This document shows, piece by piece, positions 1-9,316 of a stretch of 54,299 nucleotides of DNA; within the stretch, counting starts at the first letter, position 1; every line of letters starts with the position of its first letter. The position numbers and the translations under genes are program-made. The stretch spans positions 1 to 54,299 of the forward strand of contig JAUEPE010000044.1 in the NCBI GenBank assembly GCA_030403585.1, read 5' to 3'. Source of the stretch: Frankia sp. RB7. GTDB lineage: Bacteria > Pseudomonadota > Alphaproteobacteria > Rhizobiales > Xanthobacteraceae. The notes beneath the pieces were generated by a model, which worked only from the letters and a program-made list of their open reading frames with translations, had not been told where the DNA came from and ran no database searches.

Positions 1-126
1 CGCCGCCATGTTCCCATGATCTCGCTCCTCGTTCAGCTCTTCTCAAACGAGGAATCCACCAACATAATTCCGGTTCCATCCCTGCTCTCTTCATCGAGGC
101 CGGTTTCATGGAATCGCTCGTCTAGT
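1..126. repeat. Left copy of 126-bp terminal inverted repeat
   Basis: Bases 1-126 are the exact reverse complement of 54173-54298; identity stops at base 127. The repeat interrupts the serine recombinase gene, whose catalytic N-terminal part is missing and which becomes readable at about base 127. The simplest reading is the edge of a dispersed element, probably an IS, present at both ends of the contig. A length near 127 also fits the overlap left by a short-read assembler at a repeat. I do not recognise the element and see no transposase in the 126 bases. Confidence 0.85.
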
Positions 127-1407
127 CCAAGGAAACGGGGTTCCACCATCAGAACGATGAAGGCCAATGCTCAGCTCGGCTACTCCAACGGCGGCATCAT
201 TCCTTTTGGCTACGATTCGGTTGACGCAGAAGTCATCGGCAACAAGCCGAAGAAGAAACTTGCCATCGAGCGGGTCGAATCGGAGATCGTGATCCGCGCC
301 TTCGATCTGGCGAAGGTGACGGACAATAGCGGCCCGCTCGGAACGAAGAAGATCGCGGAGTGGCTGAATGCGCGCGGCTATCGCTCTCGCAACGGTTCGC
401 TGTTCGGGACCGGCGCGATTCACGAAATTCTCGCGCGCCGCGCTACACCGGCGTCCGGACCTTCAACGAGTTTGATCGGAAGGGTGACGGCGAGCGCAAG
501 GCGCAGTCCGAGATCGTCGAGTACGAAATCCCTGTTATCATCGACCAGTCGACCTTCGAGTCGGTCCAAGCCTTGCTGGAGTAGCGCCGGCCGCGGTCTC
601 GCGGGCCGCGCTCGCCTCGACTCCGTCCTTGCTGGGCGGTCTTGTCCGCTGCGACTGTGCCAAGTCCTGTGCCCTGACCACTGGCTACCGGCACTTCCCG
701 GACCGGCGTCATCTACAGCTAATACGGATGCATCCAATCCATTAAAAAGGGGCAGCACAAGCACGCTGACGGCGCCTCCTGCGGCAACCGCAAGATTCCG
801 CGGCCCGTCTTCGAGAGCTCGTGGTCGAGGCCCTGCTGGATCAACTGCTGCAGCCCGAACTGGTCACGGCCATCCTGACCAACTTGAGGGCCCGCCGCGA
901 CGACCGGCAGGCCTCGGCCGACCGTCGCTTGGTTGATCTCGCCCGGCAGGTTACCAACGCAGAAGAACGCCTCTCCCGTCTCTATGCCTCGATCGAGGCA
1001 GGTACCATCGATGGTACGGATCCGACGCTGGAGGAACGGGTGGCAGCCTTGAAGACGACCCGGGACCGGGCCCTTGAGGCCCTCGATTATGCCAAGAATT
1101 CCAGCGCAGTCCCGATCGAGATCGATCTGGTTGCCATCGACCGCTTCACCCGCTTGATATGCGAACAATTCGTGTCGGAAGATGTGATTGCCCGGAAGGC
1201 CTACCTCAGCGCTATCGTGCCATCGTCGACAGCGACCGCACCATCCGCATCATCGGCTCAAATGACAATATCAGGGCCGCGCTCGGCCCGAACGGCGAAC
1301 CGAGAACCCCGATTCGTAAATCTGTTAATCTGTTCAGGAATGGTGAGCCATTCAGAATAAAGCCACGAACTCATATTTCATTGAAATTACAATGTAATTT
1401 ATCCTAG
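127..1407 (+). pseudogene. Large serine recombinase, truncated and frameshifted
   Basis: Reading in several frames reconstructs the C-terminal two thirds of a large serine recombinase. From about 157 there is the Recombinase domain (ELGYSNGG-like start, then KKIAEWLNARGYRSRNG). It continues in another frame near 440 (QSEIVEYEIPVIID), then gives a zinc-ribbon remnant around 630-700. A coiled-coil segment at 821-1210 follows (AEERLSRLYASIEAGTID). Another frame change near 1215 leads to RTIRIIGSNDNIRAAL. The N-terminal resolvase domain with the catalytic serine is absent, cut off by the terminal repeat. At least three frame changes and a stop make it non-functional. Such enzymes integrate phages and genomic islands, so this may be the former integrase of the element carrying the neighbouring toxin-antitoxin and Wadjet genes. 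That link is inference. Confidence 0.8.
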
Positions 1408-1540
1408 ATGCCATGAAGCCCTGAGGGATGTCGGCGCGGGCCCGAAATCTCATTTGCTCAAGAGGGCAAATGACAGGTTTTCACGCCCACGGGTCCAACC
1501 CGTCCCAAGGACCGCCCTTGCAAAATACAATGGCTCAATT

Positions 1541-1565
1541 ATGTATATCCCAATTGGATATACAT
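1541..1565. promoter_or_regulatory. Palindromic operator upstream of vapBC
   Basis: ATGTATATCC, a 5-base spacer CAATT, then GGATATACAT form a perfect 10-bp inverted repeat directly in front of vapB. AbrB-type antitoxins usually bind such sites with their toxin to repress their own operon. The right arm contains the possible upstream start ATG at 1564, so repression would also cover the ribosome-binding region. Confidence 0.65.
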
Positions 1566-1575
1566 GAGGCTCGCC

Positions 1576-1809
1576 ATGACACGCTCGACGGTGTTTACCA
1601 GCAACCGCAGCCAAGCCGTGCGACTGCCCAAGGCCGTCGCCTTTCCGGAGGACGTGCATCAGGTTGATATTTTGAAGATCGGTCGCAGCCGAGTGATTGT
1701 GCCGCAAGGTAAACGGTGGGATGACCTGTTTCAGACCGGTCCGCGCGCAAGTGACGACTTCATGGCCGAGCGCGAGCAGCCGCAGGCCGAGGAGCGTGAG
1801 CCGCTCTAA
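1576..1809 (+). CDS. vapB: VapB-type antitoxin (AbrB/SpoVT fold)
   Basis: A 77-residue protein starting MTRSTVFTSNRSQAVRLP, the characteristic swapped-hairpin AbrB/MazE DNA-binding segment of VapB antitoxins (residues about 1-45). A charged C-terminal tail (about 50-77) would wrap around the toxin. An in-frame ATG at 1564 would add four residues but sits inside the operator, so I prefer 1576. The stop codon overlaps the vapC start by one base (TAATG), a usual translational coupling of these pairs. It should neutralise the adjacent PIN-domain toxin and autoregulate through the upstream palindrome. Confidence 0.85.
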   Translation: MTRSTVFTSNRSQAVRLPKAVAFPEDVHQVDILKIGRSRVIVPQGKRWDDLFQTGPRASDDFMAEREQPQAEEREPL

Positions 1810-2207
1810 TGCTGACGTACATGCTCGACACCAATATCTGCATCTATGTGATGAAGAATTATCCGTTGGCCCTACGGGAGAAATTCAATTCACTGGCCGA
1901 GCAACTTTGTATTTCCAGCATCTCGCTCGGCGAGTTGCACTATGGTGCAGATAAGTCAGCACGTCGCACCGAGAACCTGACGGCTATCGAACATTTCGCA
2001 GCGCGTCTCGAAGTGTTACCGTTCGAAGCTAAAGCTGCTGCGCACTACGGGCAGGTTCGGGCGGAGCTGGAGCGCTCGGGAACTCCTTGCGGCCCGCACG
2101 ACATGCAGATTGGCGGTCATGCCCGCAGCGAGGGGATGATCGTCGTGACCAATAATATGCGTGAGTTCAGCCGCATGCCGGGAATCAGAACTGAGAACTG
2201 GGTCTAA
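1809..2207 (+). CDS. vapC: VapC-type PIN-domain ribonuclease toxin
   Basis: A 132-residue PIN-domain protein, the usual VapC length. The active-site residues are visible: D7 in MLDTNICIY, E42 in ISLGELHYG and D98 in GPHDMQIGGHA. The C-terminal block VVTNNMREFSRMPG is also characteristic of the family. VapC toxins cleave tRNA or rRNA in the cytoplasm when VapB is degraded, but the target of this one cannot be read from sequence. It lies about 120 bp upstream of the Wadjet operon on the same strand and may help to stabilise that block of DNA. Confidence 0.88.
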   Translation: MLTYMLDTNICIYVMKNYPLALREKFNSLAEQLCISSISLGELHYGADKSARRTENLTAIEHFAARLEVLPFEAKAAAHYGQVRAELERSGTPCGPHDMQIGGHARSEGMIVVTNNMREFSRMPGIRTENWV

Positions 2208-2248
2208 CCGAAGCAAAAGTGCATCTCCGCCGCGCACAACCCCCGGAA

Positions 2249-2276
2249 TTGACTGCAACGAGCCGGTCAATACATT
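2249..2276 (+). promoter_or_regulatory. Possible sigma-70 promoter of the Wadjet operon
   Basis: TTGACT and TACATT are separated by 16 bases in the short gap between vapC and jetA, a reasonable housekeeping promoter pair 50 bp upstream of the jetA start. No operator-like palindrome is evident here, and read-through from vapBC is also possible. Confidence 0.4.
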
Positions 2277-2328
2277 AACTTAGTGCGCGAACCCGCACCT
2301 AGAATGAGACATCTGCAAGAAGAAGCCG

Positions 2329-3849
2329 ATGCGATTTGCCAGCGATTCAGCCGAGCTGTTCAGGCATGTGAGTGCCGAGAAAGCGGCGTTCTATCGTTGC
2401 ATCATGGACGTCTTCGCGGCCGCCAAACGGCAATATCGCTTGCAACTCCGCCCCGACGAGGTGCTTGCCGAAGCCCGCTGGCCTGACACCCCGCCTCGCA
2501 TCGAAGACGTCAGCACGGCGCTCACCCAGCTTGCAGCCTGGGGCAACCTCGAATCTCAGCCCGATACTGCGCGGGTTTCCAGCCTCAGCGATTTCTATCG
2601 CGCGCGTTTTCTCTATCGGCTCTCGCAGGGCGGCGAAGCGGTCGAGGCGGCGCTGGCGTTGTTCGTGCAGACCCTGCAGCGCCGCGCCGAACTGCAAACC
2701 GTCGCGCTCGAAGACATCGCCAGCCGGCTGCAAGCGCTGCGGACGTTGGCCTGCGCGATCGAGACCGATGTCGCGAAGGTCCACGAAACCCTACGTGATC
2801 TGGTGCGCGTCTTCGAAAGTCTCGCTGACAATGCGCAGGCCTTCATGGCTGGCGTCGTCCGCAGTATCGCATTGCAGCAGGCGGACGCGACCGCCGTGGC
2901 GAATTACAAGCGCCAATTGATCGACTATCTGGAGCGGTTTATCGGCGATCTGGTGCGTCGCTCCGACACCATCGCCAGCCACATCCTTGCTCTGGAACCG
3001 CATGTCGACGCGTTGCTGCAACAGGTCGCCGCACGTGAGGCACGCGATGCCGCCCCCGGCAATGCAGCGGACCGCGCCGAGGCGCAGACCTCTTACCAAA
3101 ATGCCTGGCGCGAGCGCTGGACAGGCCTGCACGGTTGGTTCTTCCGCAGCGGCCATGAGCCTTCGCAAGCCGAATTGCTCAGGGCGAGAGCAAGGTCGGC
3201 AATCCCGCAATTGCTCGGCGCGATCGCCGCGATCAACGAGCGCCGCAGCGGTCGCAGCGACCGCTCCGCGGATTTTCGAGTCCTGGCCGTCTGGTTCGCC
3301 GCCTGTCAGAACGACGGCGAAGCCCACCGGCTGGGACGCGCCGCATTCGCGCTCAATCCTGCACGGCATTTTGCGCTCAATACCGACGCAGATGCGGATC
3401 TCTCGGCCAGCACGCGGTGGGCAGATGCGCCGCCGCTCAGGATTCATCCCCGCCTGCGTGAATATGGCGAGGCCGCGCCGCGCGGACCGACGCCTCGCAT
3501 ACGCGATCGCGCAGAGGCTCGCGCGCGGCTGGCGCTCGAACTCGCCGAAGAGTCGCTGCAGGTCGAAGCCGCCCGTAGACGGCTCGCGACCGGTCAGCCC
3601 ACCCGGCTTTCCGATATCGGCAAACTCGATCAGCATGCCTTCGGTCTTTTTCTCGGGCTGCTCGGCGAAGCGCTGACCGAGCAGGCCCGCCCGGATGCCG
3701 CTGTGACGCGGCAGACCGGCGACGGATTGCTGCACATCAGCCTGACGCCCCTTGCTGCCGAGAGCCGTGCGGAGATCCAAACGCCACATGGCGTCTTTTC
3801 CGGGCGCGACCATCTGATCACGATCACGTCGACGCAGGACATCCGATGA
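2329..3849 (+). CDS. jetA: Wadjet type II protein JetA (TIGR02677 family)
   Basis: A 506-residue cytoplasmic, mostly helical protein, first of four tightly coupled genes. Its order and the identity of its neighbours match type II Wadjet, where JetA corresponds to the kleisin-like subunit that bridges the SMC-like JetC dimer. Visible features are a winged-helix-like N-terminal region (about 1-100), a long helical middle (about 110-260) with many Leu/Ala/Gln residues, and a C-terminal region (about 440-506) ending LITITSTQDIR. The stop codon overlaps the jetB start as ATGA. The start at 2329 is chosen because the reading frame and family-like sequence begin there; the ribosome-binding site is weak. 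The family assignment rests on the whole operon. Confidence 0.85.
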   Translation: MRFASDSAELFRHVSAEKAAFYRCIMDVFAAAKRQYRLQLRPDEVLAEARWPDTPPRIEDVSTALTQLAAWGNLESQPDTARVSSLSDFYRARFLYRLSQGGEAVEAALALFVQTLQRRAELQTVALEDIASRLQALRTLACAIETDVAKVHETLRDLVRVFESLADNAQAFMAGVVRSIALQQADATAVANYKRQLIDYLERFIGDLVRRSDTIASHILALEPHVDALLQQVAAREARDAAPGNAADRAEAQTSYQNAWRERWTGLHGWFFRSGHEPSQAELLRARARSAIPQLLGAIAAINERRSGRSDRSADFRVLAVWFAACQNDGEAHRLGRAAFALNPARHFALNTDADADLSASTRWADAPPLRIHPRLREYGEAAPRGPTPRIRDRAEARARLALELAEESLQVEAARRRLATGQPTRLSDIGKLDQHAFGLFLGLLGEALTEQARPDAAVTRQTGDGLLHISLTPLAAESRAEIQTPHGVFSGRDHLITITSTQDIR

Positions 3850-5141
3850 CAGACCTCGCCAGAGACAGCCGCAATATCAGCCAGCAACAACGGCAACATC
3901 AGCGCGAGGAGTTTCGGACCGCGGTGCGCGCGCTGTTGATGACGCCGCTGATGACCCCGGGCCATGACGACTTTGCCGCGGTCCGCCGCCAGGCCGATGC
4001 GCTGCGTGACTGGTTCGCCCGCGAAACCGGCTGGCCGCTCCAGATCGAACAAGAGGGTGCCCGGCTCTACAAGAGACCGGCGGATCTCTCGGCCAGCATG
4101 CGCGGCCTGCCCGGCTATGACCGGCGTCGTTATGTCCTGCTGTGCCTCGCCTGCGCCGTGCTCGAACGCGCCGAGCCGCAGATGACGCTGCGTCTGCTCG
4201 GCGAAAGGTTGTTGCAGTTCGCCGCCGAGCCATTGCTGACCTCGCTCGGCTTCACTTTCACGCTGGGCGTATACCACGAGCGACGGGAGTTGGTGGAAGT
4301 CTGCAAGACGCTGCTGGCGATAGGCGTCCTTCAGCGCGTGGCCGGCGACGAAGATGCTTTCGTCCATGGTGGAGGTGAGCAGGCCGACGCACTTTACGAC
4401 GTGCAACGCCGGACGCTCGCTGGCATGCTGGCGGCCCTGCGTGGCCCATCGACCTGGCAGCCGGAAGACGCACCCGCCACGCTCGAATCACGCTTGCGTG
4501 CCTTGGTCAGCGAGCACTTATCAGACAGCGACGAAGGCCGCCGGACCGCACTCCGCCATCAACTCGCACGGCGCCTTCTCGACGACCCGGTGATCTATAT
4601 CGACACGCTGGACGCCGAAGCCCGCGCTTATTTCGTCAATCAGCGTGGAGCGATGTCCGCCCGTCTATGCGACGCCGCAGGTCTCGTTGCAGAGCACCGT
4701 GCGGAAGGACTAGCGCTGGTGGATGAGACCGGCGTGCTGACTGACGTGGCGATGCCCGCCGAAGGTACCGATAGTCACGTCACATTGCTGGTTGCGGAAT
4801 TCCTCGCAAGCGGGCTCAGGCAGCAGAAGACGGATGACATCCTGGCAGCATCACCGCCGGCCGGTTACTCGGGCCACGACGTCATCGCCTTCTTGCGTGA
4901 CGCCAAAAGCCGATACGGCCGATACTGGCGCAAGTCGGCCCGTGAAGCCGGTGCCGAGCGCGAGCTGGCAAATATTGCGATCGAACGACTGGAGAAGCTG
5001 CAGCTCGTCGTGAGAAACGCCGACAGGATCATTCCTCTGCCGGCGATTGCCCGTTTCGGGCTCGGCGAGGCCGACATTCGCAACCTCCATGAAGCGGAAC
5101 GCACGCCGGCAGCGGATTCCGGCCAGCTTGGCTTCGCATGA
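3846..5141 (+). CDS. jetB: Wadjet type II protein JetB (TIGR02678 family)
   Basis: A 431-residue protein that overlaps jetA by ATGA at its start and jetC by ATGA at its end. It fits the TIGR02678 subunit of type II Wadjet, the KITE-like partner (MukE-like winged-helix protein) that binds the kleisin. The N-terminal half is arginine-rich and helical (RREEFRTAVRALL onward), and RRYVLLCLACAVLERAEPQ near residues 93-112 is typical of the family. The C-terminal part (about 340-400) carries winged-helix-like sequence ending in VVRNADRIIPLPAIARFG. No catalytic motif is seen or expected. It should work only within the JetABC complex. Confidence 0.85.
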   Translation: MTDLARDSRNISQQQRQHQREEFRTAVRALLMTPLMTPGHDDFAAVRRQADALRDWFARETGWPLQIEQEGARLYKRPADLSASMRGLPGYDRRRYVLLCLACAVLERAEPQMTLRLLGERLLQFAAEPLLTSLGFTFTLGVYHERRELVEVCKTLLAIGVLQRVAGDEDAFVHGGGEQADALYDVQRRTLAGMLAALRGPSTWQPEDAPATLESRLRALVSEHLSDSDEGRRTALRHQLARRLLDDPVIYIDTLDAEARAYFVNQRGAMSARLCDAAGLVAEHRAEGLALVDETGVLTDVAMPAEGTDSHVTLLVAEFLASGLRQQKTDDILAASPPAGYSGHDVIAFLRDAKSRYGRYWRKSAREAGAERELANIAIERLEKLQLVVRNADRIIPLPAIARFGLGEADIRNLHEAERTPAADSGQLGFA

Positions 5142-8100
5142 ACGATCGCCCGGCTTCGTTTGCTTCTTTGATCGAGCGCCCGGCGCTCCCGGTTCCATCC
5201 CAGCTCCGCTGGCAGCCGCTGCGGCTGGGGCTGGTAGAGATGTTCCACTATGACAGCGAGGAATTCTGGTTCCGCGACGGACACCTGCTATTGCGCGGCA
5301 ATAACGGCACCGGCAAATCGAAAGTACTGTCCCTGACTCTTCCGTTCCTGCTCGATGCACAGCTCAAATCTTCCCGCATCGAGCCCGACGGCGATAACAG
5401 CAAGAAGATGTCCTGGAACTTGCTGATGAACAGCTACCCACGGCGGACCGGCTATGCCTGGATCGAGTTCGGCCGTTGCGCCGACGATGGAACGCCGCAC
5501 TATCTCACGCTCGGCGCCGGGCTCTCCGCCGTCGAAGCGCGGCCCCAGGTCGATAGCTGGTTCTTCATCCTGGACGATGTGGACAATGCGCCGCGCATCA
5601 ATCACGACTTCTGGCTGATGAGCGAGCAACGCGTGGTCCTGACCCGGGAGCGCCTGCGCGACGCGCTCGATGGCCGTGGCCAGGTGTTCGACACTGCGGT
5701 CGGCTATCGTCGCGCCGTAGATGAACGCCTGTTTCATTTGGGCACCAAGCGCTACGATGCCCTGATGGATACCCTGATCCAGTTGCGCCAGCCGCAATTG
5801 TCCAGAAAGCCCGATGAAGCGGCTCTGTCGAACGCTCTCACCGAGGCCTTGCCTCCGCTGGCACCGGAGCTCCTCGGCGATGTGGCCGAAGCGCTTGGCC
5901 AGTTGGAAGAAGATCGCCGCCAGCTCGAGGACTATCAGGCGCTGGCGAAGGCCGTGGATCGCTTCGATCAGCGCTATCGTATTTATGCGGGAACGCAGAG
6001 CCGGCGACAGGCCCGCACGCTTCGTCAGGCGCAGACGGAATTCGACAATGCGAGCCGGTCACGCGGCGAAGCACAGGCCCGGCTTGAAGCGGCCCAGACC
6101 GACGAAGCAAACGCGCAACTCGCCCGGGACACAGCCGAAGTCACATTCAAGCGCGAACAGGCCCGTCTTGATACCCTGCGTTCTGGCGCCGGCATGGAGG
6201 ATGCCAACCGCCTGGAATCCGCGGAGAGAGATGTAGCCGCGAGGAAGCGGGCATTCGAGACCGCGACCGCTGCTGTCGCCGAAGCCCGGCGGCGATTGAA
6301 ACGCAGCAGCGAGCACAAGGAAGAGGCCGCGCTGCGCGTGACCGCAGCCGAACGTCAGATCGCCGGCCTGCGCCGGCAATGTGCCGCCCACGCCGAAACA
6401 GCGGGCCTTGCGAGCCTCCATGCAGAGCATCCGTTCGCAACTTCTGGCGTTGCGACCCTTGGCGAACTGACGCCGGACGCCTTCGAAAGCGCTCGTTCCG
6501 AACTTCGCGCCTTGGTCACCGATCGGCGCGACCAAATCGCGACGTTGCGCAGGCGCGACGCGGAGGTAGCGGGAGCCGAAGCCCTGCACACTCAACGCCA
6601 GACGACGCACGACGAATGGCGGGAGACGGCCGAAACTGCAACGGAACGGCGCGAACGCGCCGATACCGACGTTGAGCGTGAGGGGCAGAACCTGATTGAG
6701 TCCTGGCAGAACTGCTTCGACGGCTTGAAGCAGTTGCAGATTGGCGCGGATGACGGGGGCGCTGCACTTGCTGCCTTGGCCGAATGGGTCGTCGCACTGA
6801 ACGGCGACAATCCGGCGCGGCGGCGCTTGCAGGTCGCTCAACAACAGGCCAGCGAACGCCTGGCGGCCAACCGTGTCTCGCTGAGCGGGCAAAGGCAAAC
6901 CCTCGAAGCGGAGCGCGCGGCGCTCCACGACGAGCGCAGCCGTCTCGAAGGCGGCGTCGATGCCCTACCGCCCCAACCTTATACGCGCGCGGACGAGGTC
7001 CGGAACAGCCGCGAGGGCGCCCCGCTCTGGCAGTTGGTGGATTTTCGCGCTGCTCTCACAATTCCGCAAAGGGCCGGACTGGAAGCTGCGCTCGAAGCCG
7101 CTGGGCTGCTCGATGCATGGCTCTCGCCCGACGGCCGTTTGCAGTTCGGCGATGGCGATGTCACGCTGTTCGATACGCAGTTGCTGGCGCGACAGCCGCG
7201 CTCGCCGTCACTCGCCGACTGGCTGGAGGCCGATGTGCCGGCCAACAGCGCGGTCGCGGCAACCGTTGTTGAGCATCTATTGTCGGGCATCGCCTGTGCC
7301 GACGACGATCCCGTCGACAGCGAAACCTGGATCGCGGCGGATGGCCGTTTCCGGATTGGTGCGCTAGGCGGTGCCTGGACTAAACCGGAAGCCGTTTATA
7401 TCGGCTATGCGGCCCGCGCCGCGGCCCGCGCACGGCGGTTGACCGAAATTTCTGCGCGGCTTGCGCGACTGACCGACGAACTCGCGGCCGTGCAAGAAGG
7501 GATCGACCAAGTCGGCAAGGATCAACACCAGGCCGCTGAAGAATGGCGACTGACTCCGTCCGACGAAACGTTGCGCAAGTCTCATCTGGCAGCGGAGGCC
7601 GCCGCACGAGAAGCAGAGACTGCCCGTCAACGATTGGCCGAAACCGCACGGCAATATTATGCCAGCGAGCGGGCCTTGCAGACGGCGCGGCAGCGGCGCG
7701 CTGCCGACGCCACCGATCTTCGCCTGCCTGCATCGCCGGCCGACCTCGCGGGCGTCGAAACAGCCCTGAGCAGCTATCAGGATGCCCAGTTCAACCTGAC
7801 GCAGGCGATCCACGAGACGCGCCTGGCACTGCCCAACCTGCAAAGAGAACGACTCCGCGAAAGCGAGGCGCATGAAGATTTGACGGCGCAGGAGGAGCGA
7901 TGCTCGGTGGCCCAGATCGAGGCCGAAGAGGCTTTCGCCCGGTTCGAGGTGTTGCGCGAGGCTGTCGGCGCCCTGGTTGCCGAATTGCAGCGACAAATGG
8001 CCGAAGCCCGTGCTGCCGTCGATGCCAGTGACAGGAGTCTCGGTGTTGCCCGCGACATCCTGACCAAGTCCAGCGAGGCGCGCGCGGTCGCGCATGAACA

Positions 8101-9316
8101 GGCCACGACTGCCAACGCGCACTTCCAACGATGCAGCGACGCGCGCGCCGAAGCAATTTCGAGGTTCCAGAGCTTCGTCGTCACCGGCCTGCTCGCCGCA
8201 GCGCTTCCGGAGCTTGAGTTGCCCGATATGGGTGCGGTCTGGACAATTGATCCCGCCCTCACCCTCGCGCGCCGCGCCGAACAGGCACTGTCTTCGCTGG
8301 ACGACAAGGAAGAGACCTGGGCACGCGTGCAAAAGGAGATCAGCCAGGAATTGACGGAGCTGCAAACGACCCTCAGCGCCCTCGGGCACCGGGCGCAGTC
8401 CGAGCACAACGACTGGGGATTGATTGCCCAGATCGTTTACCAGAACAGACCGGAACGTCCGGATCGCCTCTCCACGCGGCTGATCGAAGAGATCGCCCAA
8501 CGCAGCGAGTTGCTCACGGCGCAGGAACGCACCGTGCTGGAGAACCATCTACAGGCCGAAATCGCCTCCGAGATTCAACGGCTGCTGCAGGCAGCCGAGA
8601 ACCGGCGCGACGCCATCAATAAGGAATTGTACAGCCGTCCGACGTCAACCGGCGTCCGCTACCGACTGCTATGGCAGCCGCTGGCCGAAGAAGAAGGCGC
8701 TCCGGTTGGCCTCGATGCTGCGCGCAAACGCCTGCTCAACACCAGCGCAGATCTGTGGTCGGCCGAAGATCGACGGGTGGTGGGCGCGATGCTGCAGCAA
8801 CGCATCGCCGCCGAGCGGGAACGAACCGCTTCAGGCGCCGGGACGGAGGTTGGAGGCGCCCTGATCGACCAACTCACGCGCGCGCTGGATTATCGCCGCT
8901 GGCACCGGTTTCGCGTTGAGCGCTGGCAGGATGGGCACTGGCGCAAGCTTTCCGGTCCAGCCTCCAGCGGCGAGCGTGCGCTCGGCCTCACCGTACCGCT
9001 GTTCGCCGCGATCGCCAGTTTCTACAGCCAGGGCAGCTACGCACTGGCGCCGCGCCTGATGCTGCTCGATGAAGCATTCGCCGGCATTGATGATGCTGCG
9101 CGCGCCCACTGCATGGGTCTGATCCGCGAGTTCGACCTCGACTTCGTGATTACGAGCGAGCGTGAATGGGCCTGCTACGCAGAGTTGCCCGGCGTCGCCA
9201 TCTGTCAACTGCAACGGCGCGAAGGGATCGACGCGGTGTTCGTCTCGCGTTGGACTTGGGACGGCCGTGCCAAGACGCGCGAAGGCGATCCCGATCGCAG
9301 GTTTGCGTTGACATGA
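5138..9316 (+). CDS. jetC: Wadjet type II SMC-like ATPase JetC (TIGR02680 family)
   Basis: A 1,392-residue SMC/MukB-like ATPase. The Walker A GNNGTGKS is at residues 54-61. Two very long Ala/Glu/Arg-rich coiled-coil arms run from about 260 to 560 and 740 to 1050, separated by a globular hinge-like part. The ABC signature-like SSGERAL is near 1276-1282, and the Walker B RLMLLDEAFAGID has acidic residues D1311 and E1312. In Wadjet, two JetC molecules extrude DNA loops with ATP, sense small circular DNA and hand it to the nuclease JetD. The long arms and N- and C-terminal nucleotide-binding halves match the full family length, so it looks intact. It starts inside jetB (ATGA) and ends inside jetD (ATGA). 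Confidence 0.93.
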   Translation: MNDRPASFASLIERPALPVPSQLRWQPLRLGLVEMFHYDSEEFWFRDGHLLLRGNNGTGKSKVLSLTLPFLLDAQLKSSRIEPDGDNSKKMSWNLLMNSYPRRTGYAWIEFGRCADDGTPHYLTLGAGLSAVEARPQVDSWFFILDDVDNAPRINHDFWLMSEQRVVLTRERLRDALDGRGQVFDTAVGYRRAVDERLFHLGTKRYDALMDTLIQLRQPQLSRKPDEAALSNALTEALPPLAPELLGDVAEALGQLEEDRRQLEDYQALAKAVDRFDQRYRIYAGTQSRRQARTLRQAQTEFDNASRSRGEAQARLEAAQTDEANAQLARDTAEVTFKREQARLDTLRSGAGMEDANRLESAERDVAARKRAFETATAAVAEARRRLKRSSEHKEEAALRVTAAERQIAGLRRQCAAHAETAGLASLHAEHPFATSGVATLGELTPDAFESARSELRALVTDRRDQIATLRRRDAEVAGAEALHTQRQTTHDEWRETAETATERRERADTDVEREGQNLIESWQNCFDGLKQLQIGADDGGAALAALAEWVVALNGDNPARRRLQVAQQQASERLAANRVSLSGQRQTLEAERAALHDERSRLEGGVDALPPQPYTRADEVRNSREGAPLWQLVDFRAALTIPQRAGLEAALEAAGLLDAWLSPDGRLQFGDGDVTLFDTQLLARQPRSPSLADWLEADVPANSAVAATVVEHLLSGIACADDDPVDSETWIAADGRFRIGALGGAWTKPEAVYIGYAARAAARARRLTEISARLARLTDELAAVQEGIDQVGKDQHQAAEEWRLTPSDETLRKSHLAAEAAAREAETARQRLAETARQYYASERALQTARQRRAADATDLRLPASPADLAGVETALSSYQDAQFNLTQAIHETRLALPNLQRERLRESEAHEDLTAQEERCSVAQIEAEEAFARFEVLREAVGALVAELQRQMAEARAAVDASDRSLGVARDILTKSSEARAVAHEQATTANAHFQRCSDARAEAISRFQSFVVTGLLAAALPELELPDMGAVWTIDPALTLARRAEQALSSLDDKEETWARVQKEISQELTELQTTLSALGHRAQSEHNDWGLIAQIVYQNRPERPDRLSTRLIEEIAQRSELLTAQERTVLENHLQAEIASEIQRLLQAAENRRDAINKELYSRPTSTGVRYRLLWQPLAEEEGAPVGLDAARKRLLNTSADLWSAEDRRVVGAMLQQRIAAERERTASGAGTEVGGALIDQLTRALDYRRWHRFRVERWQDGHWRKLSGPASSGERALGLTVPLFAAIASFYSQGSYALAPRLMLLDEAFAGIDDAARAHCMGLIREFDLDFVITSEREWACYAELPGVAICQLQRREGIDAVFVSRWTWDGRAKTREGDPDRRFALT

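Noticed and set aside
16..936. 306-residue frame at the left end
   Set aside because: It is a chimera: repeat sequence, then a piece of recombinase, then out-of-frame Arg/Ser-rich translation after the frameshift near 440.
2791..3813. 340-residue open frame antisense to jetA
   Set aside because: It is the complement of a real gene and has no recognisable domain or start signal.
7364..8548. 394-residue open frame antisense to jetC
   Set aside because: It mirrors the GC-rich third codon positions of jetC, has no family-like sequence, and the sense gene is certain.
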